From the NCBI GenBank assembly GCA_964647905.1, contig CAZYJR010000005.1, positions 62,001 to 126,000 on the forward strand: 64,000 nucleotides of DNA, in the 5' to 3' direction. Below, piece after piece: positions 34,571-43,316 of the stretch. A program made the position numbers and the translations under genes. This DNA is from CAZYJR01 sp964647905 (GTDB lineage Bacteria; Desulfobacterota; DSM-4660; Desulfatiglandales; HGW-15). Each line of letters opens with the position of its first letter. Positions within the stretch are counted from its first letter, which is position 1. Under the pieces are notes generated by a model, which saw only the letters and a program-made list of their open reading frames with translations, was not told where the DNA came from and did not search any database.

Positions 34571-34575
34571 TCCCC

Positions 34576-36069
34576 ATGGGCTCCGAGGGACGCAAGAGCT
34601 TCGACGTTCTGGTGATCGGTGCGGGGGTGGTGGGGAGCGCGGTGGCCCGTGAGCTCTCCAGGTTTAGCCTGGATGTAGGGGTGCTGGAGAAGGAGCTGGA
34701 TGTATCCATGGGCACCAGCTCCCGTAACAGCGGGGTGCTCCACTCGGGCATCCATTACCGGCCGGGGAGCTTGAGGGCGAGGCTGAACGTCCAGGGAAAC
34801 GAGATGATGGGCAGGCTCTCGAGGGAGCTCAAGGTAAAGATTCAGTATCTGGGCAAGCTCACCGTAGCCCGTGACCAGACGGACCTGGAGGCCTTGCATC
34901 GTCTCAAGGAGCAGGGGGAGGCTAACGGGGTGCCCGGGCTGGAGATCCTGGGCCCTGAAGAGATGCGAAAGAAACAGCCCGGGGTGGAGGGGATCGCGGC
35001 CTTGTGGTCACCCACCACCGGGATCATCTGCCCCTACGGCCTGACCATTGCTCTGGCGGAGAACGCCCTGGCGAACGGTGTGGAGTTTTTTCTGGGCCGG
35101 GAAGTCTCCGGGATCGACCGAAACAACGGCCGCTTCGTGGTGAGGACCGCCTCGGGCGAGAGGTTCGAGGCGACGGTGCTGGTGAACGTGGCCGGGCTGT
35201 TCTCCGACCGGATCTGCCGCATGGTGGGGATCGGCGAGTACCGTATCTACCCCTGCCGCGGGGAGTATCTGATCCTGGACAAGAGGCTCGCTGGGAGCCT
35301 GTCGGTGCTGGTCTACCCCGCCCCGCGCAAGGGCGGTGCGGGCCTGGGCATCCACCTGACCAACACGGTGGACGGAAACATCCTGATCGGGCCCAGCAAC
35401 GAGTACGTGGACGACCCGGGTGACGTGGCCTGCACGCCTGAGATCCTGGCCCTCCTGAAGCAGGAGGGGCGGGGACTCCTGCCGGGGATCTCGGCGGGCG
35501 ACGTGATCAGGAGTTTTTCCGGGCTGAGGGCGAAGCAGGTGCCGCCCGAGGTGGGGGGGTTCAAGGACTTTGTGGTGGAGAAGCGAAGCGACGTGCCGGG
35601 CTTTGTCAACCTGGTGGGGATAGAGAGCCCGGGCCTGACATCCTCGCCTGCCATCGCCCTAATGGTGCGGGGGTTTGTCTCTGAGCTGCTCCCCCTCCGG
35701 GAGAAGGCCGGGTTTGTCCCCGAGCGCCCGGGCCGGGCGGGGTTCTTTCACGAGCTCGGCCCGGAAGAGAAGGCCGACTTGGCGGCCCGGGACCCTGACT
35801 ACGGCGAGATCGTATGCCGCTGCGAGCAGATCACCCGGAAGGAGGTCTTGGACGCGATCCAGAACCCTTTGGGGGCCGGGACCCTGGCGGCGATCAAGTA
35901 CCGCTCGAGGGCCATGATGGGCCGGTGCCAGGGGGGGTTCTGTCTCCCGCGGATCACCCGGATCCTGGAGCGGGACTTCAGGTACCGGCCTGAGGATTTC
36001 CTGCTTTTCGGCCCGGAATCCCGCCTGTTCCACGGCAGGGTGCGGGAGGAGATGGCTCTGCATGCGTGA
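34576..36069 (+). CDS. FAD-dependent dehydrogenase with C-terminal BFD-like [2Fe-2S] domain (GlpA/LhgO-like)
   Basis: This 497-aa protein has a DAO-type FAD domain (VLVIGAGVVGSAVAREL at residues 11-27, SGVLHSGIHYRPGSL near 55) and a C-terminal BFD-like domain with cysteines in VCRCEQ and RCQGGFC. It resembles anaerobic glycerol-3-phosphate dehydrogenase subunit A and also L-2-hydroxyglutarate oxidase. With the next two genes it forms the three-gene set seen in Thermotoga and clostridia. The substrate is uncertain: in this setting a 2-hydroxy acid is as plausible as glycerol 3-phosphate. Confidence 0.82.
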   Translation: MGSEGRKSFDVLVIGAGVVGSAVARELSRFSLDVGVLEKELDVSMGTSSRNSGVLHSGIHYRPGSLRARLNVQGNEMMGRLSRELKVKIQYLGKLTVARDQTDLEALHRLKEQGEANGVPGLEILGPEEMRKKQPGVEGIAALWSPTTGIICPYGLTIALAENALANGVEFFLGREVSGIDRNNGRFVVRTASGERFEATVLVNVAGLFSDRICRMVGIGEYRIYPCRGEYLILDKRLAGSLSVLVYPAPRKGGAGLGIHLTNTVDGNILIGPSNEYVDDPGDVACTPEILALLKQEGRGLLPGISAGDVIRSFSGLRAKQVPPEVGGFKDFVVEKRSDVPGFVNLVGIESPGLTSSPAIALMVRGFVSELLPLREKAGFVPERPGRAGFFHELGPEEKADLAARDPDYGEIVCRCEQITRKEVLDAIQNPLGAGTLAAIKYRSRAMMGRCQGGFCLPRITRILERDFRYRPEDFLLFGPESRLFHGRVREEMALHA

Positions 36070-37303
36070 GATGAAAAGAGACGTGGTGGTTATCGGCGGC
36101 GGGCCCGCCGGGCTTGCGGCTGCAGTGGAGGCCAGGAGGAGCGGCTGCCGGGATGTGCTGCTGATCGAGCGGGACACCATCCTGGGCGGGATCCTGAACC
36201 AGTGCATCCACGAGGGGTTCGGCCTCCATAGATTCGGTGAGGCCCTTACCGGGCCCGAGTATGCCCAGCGCTTTATCGACGAATTCACCGAGCTGGGGAT
36301 AGAGGCAATGCCGGGGACCATAGTGCTTTCAATGGACCGGCAAAGGACCCTCTATGTCAGCTCCAGGAGCGGGTTCTCCCGCATCCGGGCCGGTGCCGTG
36401 GTCCTTGCCATGGGGTGCCGCGAGAGGACCGCCGGGGCGATCGGCATTCCGGGCACCCGTCCGGCGGGGGTGTATACGGCGGGGGCTGCCCAGAACCTGA
36501 TCAACCTCCAAAACTTTATGGTGGGAAGCCGGGTGGTGGTCCTGGGCTCCGGGGACATAGGCCTGATCATGGCCCGCAGGATGACCCTGGAAGGCGCGCG
36601 GGTGGAAGGGGTCTTCGAGCTCCTGCCCTATGCGAGCGGCCTGCAGAGGAACATCCACCAGTGCCTCAATGACTACGGCATCCCCTTGCACCTGAGCACC
36701 ACGGTGACCAGGATCCACGGCAGGGAGCGCGTGACCGGGGTGAGCGTGGCCGAGGTGGATGATGAGAGGAGGCCGGTTCCCGGCACCGAGCGGCTGGTCC
36801 CCTGCGACACGCTTCTGCTCTCGGTGGGGCTGATCCCGGAAAACGAGCTCTCGGCCGGAGCATCGGTCGCGATGGCCCCCGGGACCAACGGCGCCCTTGT
36901 GGACGAGCACTGTCTGACCGGCACACCCGGGGTCTTCTCCTGCGGGAACGTTCTCCACGTGCACGACCTGGTGGACCACGTCTCAGAGGAAGCCTCCGGG
37001 GCCGGGGCCTTTGCCGCGAGGTACCTGGAGGGCGGCATCGAGAGGCCCGAGTCCCTGATCCCCATTGAGGCCGGAGAAGGGGTCAGGTATGTCCTCCCCC
37101 AGGGGGTGGGAGGACGCGAGGATTTCACTCTGTCCCTCCGGGTTACCGAGCCCTCCCGGGACCGGGCGGTGTGGATCAGGGACGGGGAGCGGAAGGTGGC
37201 CCGCAAGAAGGCGGTACGGCTGCACCCTGCCGAGATGGTCAGGATCAAGGTCAAGGCGGAAAAGATCCAAGAGGCAAAGCGCCTGGAGGTGGTGGTGGAA
37301 TGA
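36062..37303 (+). CDS. NAD(P)/FAD-dependent oxidoreductase, GlpB-like partner subunit
   Basis: This 413-aa protein has an N-terminal FAD motif (VVIGGGPAGLAAAVEAR, residues 8-24), a second nucleotide motif (VVVLGSGDIGLIMARR), and GVFSCGNVLHVHDLVD, the usual end of a pyridine-nucleotide-disulfide-type fold. It has no CxxxxC redox disulfide. It overlaps the GlpA-like gene by eight bases and the DUF1667 gene by four. It probably passes electrons between the upstream dehydrogenase and an NAD or quinone acceptor. Confidence 0.83.
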   Translation: MREMKRDVVVIGGGPAGLAAAVEARRSGCRDVLLIERDTILGGILNQCIHEGFGLHRFGEALTGPEYAQRFIDEFTELGIEAMPGTIVLSMDRQRTLYVSSRSGFSRIRAGAVVLAMGCRERTAGAIGIPGTRPAGVYTAGAAQNLINLQNFMVGSRVVVLGSGDIGLIMARRMTLEGARVEGVFELLPYASGLQRNIHQCLNDYGIPLHLSTTVTRIHGRERVTGVSVAEVDDERRPVPGTERLVPCDTLLLSVGLIPENELSAGASVAMAPGTNGALVDEHCLTGTPGVFSCGNVLHVHDLVDHVSEEASGAGAFAARYLEGGIERPESLIPIEAGEGVRYVLPQGVGGREDFTLSLRVTEPSRDRAVWIRDGERKVARKKAVRLHPAEMVRIKVKAEKIQEAKRLEVVVE

Positions 37304-37692
37304 AGACCAAGGAGCTCATCTGTATAGTCTGCCCCAACGGCTGCCGGCTGGAGGTGGAGTTAGCGCTATCAGAGGGTGAGGGCCTCGAGATCGGGGAGGT
37401 CTCGGGAAACCTCTGCGACAAGGGCCAGGAATGGGCCGAGCAGGAGATCCTTAACCCGATGCGGAATATCGCAAGCAGCGTCCTGGTCCGTGGCGGGCGC
37501 TTTCCGCTGGTCAGCGTAAAGACCGACGCCCCGATACCCAAAGGGAAGATCTTCGAGGTGATGAAGGAGATCAGGGAGCTGGCGGTGGAGGCCCCGGTCC
37601 GGATCGGCGATAGGCTGATCCGTAACCCCGCCGGCACCGAGTGCTCAATAGTCGCAACCCGCCACATCCAAAAAGCCGGGGTCGGGTCTTAA
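37300..37692 (+). CDS. DUF1667 family small Cys-rich protein
   Basis: About 130 aa from ATG 37300, overlapping the previous stop as ATGA. It has cysteines in ICIVCPNGCRLEV and GNLCDKGQEWA, a pattern that suggests a metal or Fe-S site. DUF1667 proteins consistently follow GlpA/GlpB-like pairs and are thought to be the third subunit. Its last residues (GVGS, then stop) are encoded by palindromic repeat copy 2, just as in the flavoprotein at 28888. Confidence 0.82.
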   Translation: MKTKELICIVCPNGCRLEVELALSEGEGLEIGEVSGNLCDKGQEWAEQEILNPMRNIASSVLVRGGRFPLVSVKTDAPIPKGKIFEVMKEIRELAVEAPVRIGDRLIRNPAGTECSIVATRHIQKAGVGS

Positions 37693-37740
37693 TTATTAAT
37701 TATTGCCTGGCAATAATTAATAATTAAGACCCGACCCCGG
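37676..37740. repeat. Perfect 32-bp palindromic repeat, copy 2
   Basis: Arms 37676-37707 and 37709-37740 are exact reverse complements around a single central base. The outer core GGGGTCGGGTCTT is identical to copy 1, and the AT-rich inner part is nearly the same. Like copy 1 it lies between convergent genes and encodes the last residues of the plus-strand gene. Confidence 0.9.
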
Positions 37741-37744
37741 AATG

Positions 37745-40198
37745 CTACTGGAGGGTGTAGAACGGTACCCGGTCCTTATAAACCCTGGAGATCATGCCCT
37801 CGTCGGACAAATCCTTCAGGCAGCTCAGGACACGCTGCCTCTCCTCGCTCAGGGTCCCGGCGATATCGTTCAAGGATAATACCCTCTTCTCCTCCTTGAG
37901 GAAGTTCAGGACCCTGGTCCGCAGGAACTCCTCCTTGACCACGTCGGAGAAGGTCTCATCAAAGGCGAGGGCGTTCCTTTGATCCGCCGGATAAGTGGTC
38001 TCCCAGGGCCGCCTCAGGCTCGCCCCCAAGACCCAACGGACACGCGGATTTTTCAAGGTGTCGTACATGTCTCTGATCTTGGCCTTCATATCCCTGTCCC
38101 TGGGAATTGGACCCAATTGGTCCATCATGGCCGCAAACCGATCCACGGTCTTGGGAAGCTGCTCCGGGTTGTTGAGGTCCATGTGTGCCAGTGCGATCCT
38201 GTCCCGTTCCAGCCCGATCAGACTGAGGAGCTTCTTTACCAACAGGACCCGGCTCCAGGTATGGTCAAGGCCGTAGCTGTGGTGGCACTCCTCGGGCGGG
38301 CACCCCAGGAGCAAGAGTCCGTTCGCCCCTTCCAGAAAGGCCCTTCCCATCACGGTGGGATCGAGCTGTCCGATGCAGTCGACCGGGAGCAGATGGAACC
38401 TTTCAGTGTAGCTGATGCGGCGCGTACCCGCATTATCCGCAGCAGCGGCTCCTCCCCAGCGGCATCCGAAGCCCATTACCTCGTCTTGGTCCAGCCTCGA
38501 GGCCAGGGCCGCGACCCTCGCCTCCCTCTGGGCCGTGGTGTTGTTCTGCAGTGACAGGGCGTGATAAGGGCATGCCGCGGCGCAGGTACCGCCGCCGGTG
38601 CAGGTCATGGGATCCACCACCCTGGGCACGTTCCCACCCGGACCGTCCACAGGAGCTATACCGCCGCAGTCGCATATCTCCTTGCACAGCCCGCAGCCTA
38701 TGCATTTGCTCGGATCCACGGTGCACACGATCCGAGGGGCGAAGAGCTCCCCTGCCTGGGATTTCTTGATCACCTCGGAGGTCTTGTGCGCCGCCCTTCG
38801 CCCCTGGCGAAGGCTTTCCCGAAGGTCACAGGGATTGCGGGCGGACCCGGCCAGGAACTTCTCCTCCATTCCCACCTGCTCGGGCCGGACCATCTGCGGG
38901 TTGCGCTCGAGGAACTCCTCGCCGTGCACATCAAGCCCCAGTATCCGGGCGACCTTGAGTTGCTCCGTGCCCGGGTGCCGCTTGGGCGAGAGCACCAACT
39001 GGTCCCAGGGGAGCTCGCGCTCGATTTGGCTGACCGGCTCATCATAGGTGATATAGCCGTCCTGGACCGTGGGCCGAACGTTGCCATCGTAAGGGACCCA
39101 GTCGATCTCCATTCGCCGGGCGCGGATACGTTCAGCGCCGCTGAGAGGAAGGGCTATCCGGTCGTTGTACAGGATGGTGACCCGGCACTTGAGGTTGTTC
39201 TCGCGCATATGAAGGGCCATGTTCCAAGCGGTCCTGGCCGAGAGATGCGCGTAGGGGCGATCGGTCTCCAGGTCGTTTATCCAAAAGACCACCCTATGCC
39301 CCGGGACACCATGAAGCCAGATGTACTCCTCCATCTCCGTGTGGCAAAGCACACGCTTTCCGTCATGGCCGAACTCGGTGCCCTGATTGAGCATTTCACC
39401 GTCCAAGGCCGCTATGATAGCGCCCGCCTTGTAGATACGAGGCGGGGCGTCCCCTCCGTCCGATGAAAACCGTATGGTATAGTCTCCCACTCGGCCCAGC
39501 ACCTGCTCCAGCTCCCCCACCGCTATGCGTTTGATCAAGGGGCTGGAGTCCACCTCTTTCATTATGCTCATCAGGCGGTCATGATAGTGCCGCTCCCCGG
39601 GGTACCGCTCGTGGAGGATCCGGATCTCGTCTTCGATGTCCTCGGTCTGGACCGCCATCAGCGCCTCGATGCCTTCCCTGGCAAACTCCTGGGCTGCTGA
39701 GAAGCCCGCTATTCCACCTCCCAGGATCATCACCGGGGGCTCAACCTCCATCTTCTGGAGCGCTGTGGGCACCAGTGCCTTGAGCCCGGCGGCCGACGCG
39801 TAGATGAGTTTGGCCGCCTTTTCGGCCAAGACCCCGGGGTCGCCCTCGTTTACGGCAGCCACATATCCCCTCACATTGAGCATATCAAGCTGTCCTTCAG
39901 GGAGTCCGAGATCGGCCAGCTCTTCCTCGAGCTTGGGAAGCAGGATCCTGGGCTCGCAACCGGCGACGATCACCCGGTCCAGCCCATGCTCCTCCACGGC
40001 CTCCCGAATCAGGCTCAGCCCGGGTGGTATACAGCTATAGGGCAGGGTCTGTACGTAATCCACCTCAGGCCCGGCCTCGAGCGTCTCTTCCAAATGAGCC
40101 AGATCCAGCTTACCGCTTATCCTCCCGCCGCACTCACAGAGAAAGATCCCTACCACGGCCCCGTTTCCGGGCGATTCACTGTTTTTTTTCTTTTTCAT
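37745..40198 (-). CDS. HdrA-like flavoprotein with ferredoxin and MvhD-type domains
   Basis: This 817-aa protein has an HdrA N-terminal domain (FLCECGG, IVAGCEPR), an FAD motif ILGGGIAGFSAAQEF (about 153-167), a ferredoxin domain (CIGCGLCKEIC, then CTGGGTCAAAC), an MvhD/FrhD-like Fe-S domain (GFGCRWGG, PVDCIGQLDP, LLGCPPEECHHSYG) and a C-terminal winged helix. The second ferredoxin motif has Gly (codon GGC) where a Cys would be expected; this may be normal for the subfamily. HdrA is the bifurcating FAD subunit of heterodisulfide-reductase-type complexes. It is the last gene of a NuoE/NuoF/NuoG-like operon. Confidence 0.85.
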   Translation of the reverse strand: MKKKKNSESPGNGAVVGIFLCECGGRISGKLDLAHLEETLEAGPEVDYVQTLPYSCIPPGLSLIREAVEEHGLDRVIVAGCEPRILLPKLEEELADLGLPEGQLDMLNVRGYVAAVNEGDPGVLAEKAAKLIYASAAGLKALVPTALQKMEVEPPVMILGGGIAGFSAAQEFAREGIEALMAVQTEDIEDEIRILHERYPGERHYHDRLMSIMKEVDSSPLIKRIAVGELEQVLGRVGDYTIRFSSDGGDAPPRIYKAGAIIAALDGEMLNQGTEFGHDGKRVLCHTEMEEYIWLHGVPGHRVVFWINDLETDRPYAHLSARTAWNMALHMRENNLKCRVTILYNDRIALPLSGAERIRARRMEIDWVPYDGNVRPTVQDGYITYDEPVSQIERELPWDQLVLSPKRHPGTEQLKVARILGLDVHGEEFLERNPQMVRPEQVGMEEKFLAGSARNPCDLRESLRQGRRAAHKTSEVIKKSQAGELFAPRIVCTVDPSKCIGCGLCKEICDCGGIAPVDGPGGNVPRVVDPMTCTGGGTCAAACPYHALSLQNNTTAQREARVAALASRLDQDEVMGFGCRWGGAAAADNAGTRRISYTERFHLLPVDCIGQLDPTVMGRAFLEGANGLLLLGCPPEECHHSYGLDHTWSRVLLVKKLLSLIGLERDRIALAHMDLNNPEQLPKTVDRFAAMMDQLGPIPRDRDMKAKIRDMYDTLKNPRVRWVLGASLRRPWETTYPADQRNALAFDETFSDVVKEEFLRTRVLNFLKEEKRVLSLNDIAGTLSEERQRVLSCLKDLSDEGMISRVYKDRVPFYTLQ

Positions 40199-40210
40199 TG
40201 TTCTTCCTCC

Positions 40211-40852
40211 TTAATGGGCGAACCCGCCGCCGGTCCTCTCGGCGACATTGCCCCTGACCTTGTCCAGACGGGCTTGCATGGCCCCAGTGGGGCAGACCGT
40301 GACGCAGGACCCACAGGCTATGCAGGCCTTGTTGGGAACCATGTAAGGCGTTGCTATGTGCTTGTGCACCCCGCGGGAGCCGAAGGAAATGGCCTGCACT
40401 CCAACAATTTCCTGGCATACCCGAACACACAAGCCGCAAAGAACGCACTGCTCTTCGGGGTCCTCCACCTCGAACCTGCTCCTCTCCACACCGTACTCCG
40501 CGGCCAGTTCCTGGATCTCTCTTGCCGCCGGACACTCAGCAAGGAGCATCTCCAGGATCCACCTGCGGACGTTCCTCACCCGCTCGGAGTTGGTCTCTAT
40601 CTCCACTCCCTCCCAGGGAGGGTACATGCATGAGATCACCACCTTGGACCAATCTTCCCGCCTGGCCTCCACCACGCACAAGCGGCAAGCGCCGCTGGGC
40701 TTTACGGCCTCGTGATAGCAGAGGGTGGGGATATGGATTCGGTTGTGCCTGGCGGTGTCCAATACGGTCCAGCCCTCCTCGGCTTCCACCGCCCGCCCGT
40801 CAATTGTAAAAGGAATTCTTCCGTTGCCTTTACTGCCCTTTTTATTGTTCAT
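40211..40852 (-). CDS. NuoG/HoxU-like N-terminal iron-sulfur subunit
   Basis: 213 aa from ATG 40852, which has AGGGGG upstream; the longer frame begins inside the NuoF-like gene. It has a [2Fe-2S] plant-ferredoxin domain (CYHEAVKPSGACRLCVVEA) and two [4Fe-4S] motifs (CVLCGLCVRVC, CIACGSCVTVC). The His-Cys3 cluster of NuoG and [FeFe] hydrogenases is missing: that region reads LLAECPAAREIQEL. No hydrogenase H-cluster domain follows. It probably relays electrons between the NuoF-like and HdrA-like subunits. Confidence 0.85.
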   Translation of the reverse strand: MNNKKGSKGNGRIPFTIDGRAVEAEEGWTVLDTARHNRIHIPTLCYHEAVKPSGACRLCVVEARREDWSKVVISCMYPPWEGVEIETNSERVRNVRRWILEMLLAECPAAREIQELAAEYGVERSRFEVEDPEEQCVLCGLCVRVCQEIVGVQAISFGSRGVHKHIATPYMVPNKACIACGSCVTVCPTGAMQARLDKVRGNVAERTGGGFAH

Positions 40853-40863
40853 TATTACCCCCT

Positions 40864-42762
40864 CTATTCCACTGTAACCGCACCAAATTTGCACGATTCC
40901 ATGCACATACCGCATCGTATGCACCTGGTCTCGTCAATGGTGTGGGGTTTTTTCTTTTCCCCTGTGATGCACTGCTGGGGACAGCTCCTGGCGCAGGTCC
41001 CGCACCCGGTGCACGCCTCCGGATCGATCCTATAGGTGATCAGATCCTTGCAGACCCCGGCCGGGCACTTTTCCCTGAGGATATGGGCCTCATACTCCTC
41101 CCGGAAGTAGCGGAGAGTGGTCAACACGGGGTTTGGGGCGCTCCCTCCGAGTGCGCACAGGGACCCGTCCTGGACCGCTCTTGCCAGGCTCTCCAGTTCC
41201 TCTATGTCCTCCACCAAGCCCTCCCCGCGCGCGAATGCGTCCAGGAATTGCAGCATGGATTTCAGACCCAGGCGGCACGGCAGGCACTTGCCGCATGACT
41301 CATCCTCCAGAAAACGGAGGAAGTATCTGGCCACATCAACCACGCAGTCCCTGTCATCCATAACGATCATGCCGCCCGAGCCCATCATGGAACCGGCCTT
41401 TGTCAGCGAGTCGAAGTCCACCGGAGTATGCCCGAGTTCGTGAGGGATGCAGCCTCCAGAGGGCCCCCCGGTCTGCACCGCCTTGAAGTGGTCCTGGCCC
41501 GGGACCCCGCCCCCTATCTTCTCGACCAGGTCCTCCAGAGGCATGCCCATGGGCACCTCCACCAAACCCACGTTGTTCACCTTGCCCACCAGGGAAAAGA
41601 CCTTGGTCCCGGTGCTGTGAGGGACCCCTATGCCTGCGTACCAATCCGAGCCGTTTTCGATAATCAACGGCACGTTGCACCAGGTCTCCACGTTGTTCAG
41701 CACAGTGGGCTTGCCCCAGAGGCCCTCCTCTGCGGACCTTACGTACTTGGGCCTGGGCTCCCCGGCGCGACCCTCTATCGAGGTGAAAAGAGCGGTTGAC
41801 TCGCCGCAGACAAACGCCCCCGCCCCCCGGTTGATCTGGGCGTCGAACGAGAATCCGGTACCCAGGATGTCCTCCCCGAGAAGACCCAGCTCCCTGGCCT
41901 GCTCCATGGCGATCTGCAGGTGTTCAATGGCGAGTGGATATTCGGCCCGCACATACATGAACCCCTGGTGGGCGCCCATGGCATAGGCGCCTATGATCAG
42001 GCCTTCCAAGAGCGCATGGGGATCGCCCTCCATCAAGGTCCGATCCATGAAAGCGCCCGGGTCGCCCTCGTCCCCGTTCACCACCACATATATGGGCTCG
42101 TTCTTCTTCTTCGCCGCCCTGATGGCGGTTTGCCACTTGCGACCAGTGGGGAACCCTGCTCCACCCCGGCCGCGGAGCCCGGAGGCTTCCACCTCAGAGA
42201 GCGCCTCCTCCGGGGTCATTTCGGCCAAGGCCTTGGCAAGGCCCTTATATGCTCCTGCGGCGATGCTGTCCCTGATGTCCCGGGGATCGATATGACCGAT
42301 GTGCCGCATAACGATCCGCTGTTGGTTCTTGTAAAAGGGGATATCCTCATGGTGTGCAATGGCCTCTCCGGTCTTGGGATCCTGATAGAGAAGCCTTTCC
42401 ACCGGATTTCCTTCGACCAGGGTCGTCTTTACTATCTCCTCTGCGTCCTCGGGTTTCACCTGCTGGTAAAATATCCCGGCGGGCTCCATGATCACCAAGG
42501 GCCCGCGAGAGCAGAACCCGTGACACCCGGTAACCTTGATCCGGGGTATCACGGAGGCTTCCAGGCCCGCGGCCCCGATGGCCTCCTGCAGGGCCTGTGC
42601 GACTGTCGGGCTTCCGTTGGCCCTGCACCCTGTGCCGTGGCAGACTATGATTCGGGGCCTGTCAGGGTCCCGCTCCTGGAGGAGCCGCTCCCGGAATCCC
42701 TCGAGCTCTTCCACCGATTCCAGGCTCTTGCCCATGTCTTCAGCCGTATTCATTTGGGTCAT
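40864..42762 (-). CDS. NuoF-like NADH-binding Fe-S flavoprotein subunit
   Basis: This 632-aa protein has an N-terminal thioredoxin-like [2Fe-2S] domain (VCHGTGCRANG, VTGCHGFC), the NADH and FMN site (GRGGAGFPTGRKW, GDEGDPGAFMDRTLMEGDP), a [4Fe-4S] motif (ESCGKCLPCRLG) and two C-terminal ferredoxin motifs (CTGCGTCARSC, CIRCGMCMESC). This is the HndC/HydB arrangement found in NADH-linked bifurcating complexes. It has a strong ribosome-binding site (AAGGAGGAAGAA). Ten bases separate it from the NuoE-like gene. Confidence 0.92.
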   Translation of the reverse strand: MTQMNTAEDMGKSLESVEELEGFRERLLQERDPDRPRIIVCHGTGCRANGSPTVAQALQEAIGAAGLEASVIPRIKVTGCHGFCSRGPLVIMEPAGIFYQQVKPEDAEEIVKTTLVEGNPVERLLYQDPKTGEAIAHHEDIPFYKNQQRIVMRHIGHIDPRDIRDSIAAGAYKGLAKALAEMTPEEALSEVEASGLRGRGGAGFPTGRKWQTAIRAAKKKNEPIYVVVNGDEGDPGAFMDRTLMEGDPHALLEGLIIGAYAMGAHQGFMYVRAEYPLAIEHLQIAMEQARELGLLGEDILGTGFSFDAQINRGAGAFVCGESTALFTSIEGRAGEPRPKYVRSAEEGLWGKPTVLNNVETWCNVPLIIENGSDWYAGIGVPHSTGTKVFSLVGKVNNVGLVEVPMGMPLEDLVEKIGGGVPGQDHFKAVQTGGPSGGCIPHELGHTPVDFDSLTKAGSMMGSGGMIVMDDRDCVVDVARYFLRFLEDESCGKCLPCRLGLKSMLQFLDAFARGEGLVEDIEELESLARAVQDGSLCALGGSAPNPVLTTLRYFREEYEAHILREKCPAGVCKDLITYRIDPEACTGCGTCARSCPQQCITGEKKKPHTIDETRCIRCGMCMESCKFGAVTVE

Positions 42763-42772
42763 TTCTTCCTCC

Positions 42773-43237
42773 TTACTCCGCGGAGAGCTTCTTGATGGTC
42801 TGTTTCAGATTCCGGGACGTCACTTGAGACAGGTATTCCTCGTCCGCCACAGCCACCGGCGCCAATGCGCAAGCACCCAGGCAGTTCACCGTGTCCAGAG
42901 TGAACTTGAGGTCCGGGGTGGTCTCGCCGGGCTGAATCCCCAGGTCTCTGGAGAGGTTTTCCACCAGTCGCTGCCCTCCCTTGAGATGGCATGCAGTACC
43001 CAGGCATACCTTGATTTCGTGTTCCCCGCGGGGCTCCAGGCTGAAGGACTTATAAAAGGTGGCCACCGCCCAGGCCTGGGTGAGGGGGATCCCCAGGTGA
43101 TCGCATATCAGGGTCAAGTTCTCCTCTGAGATGTAGTTGTACTCCGCCTGCACATCCTGAAGGAGCGCGATCAGGTATCTCGGCTCCCCGGGGTAACTCT
43201 CTAAGATGGTATCGATGTCTTTCCCGTTTTGTTTCAC
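42773..43237 (-). CDS. NuoE-like [2Fe-2S] subunit
   Basis: 154 aa from GTG 43237, preceded by AAGGAAGG at the right distance; it begins VKQNGKDIDTILESYPGEPRYLI. The four [2Fe-2S] ligands lie in VCLGTACHLKGG and TVNCLGACALAPV. An ATG at 43285 is possible. A start at 43333 is excluded because it would lie on the sigma-54 promoter. NuoE-like subunits pair with NuoF in NADH-dependent complexes. It is the first gene of the operon that runs to the HdrA-like gene. Confidence 0.88.
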   Translation of the reverse strand: MKQNGKDIDTILESYPGEPRYLIALLQDVQAEYNYISEENLTLICDHLGIPLTQAWAVATFYKSFSLEPRGEHEIKVCLGTACHLKGGQRLVENLSRDLGIQPGETTPDLKFTLDTVNCLGACALAPVAVADEEYLSQVTSRNLKQTIKKLSAE

Positions 43238-43316
43238 GCCTGCCTTCCTTTCTTTCAAAATGGTCGTTTCATGAGATCTCCTCATGTGCCGCCTCCATTG
43301 TTTGGACAGAACAATC

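Noticed and set aside
39049..39466. Plus-strand open frames opposite the HdrA-like gene
   Set aside because: Low-complexity translation antisense to a conserved flavoprotein.
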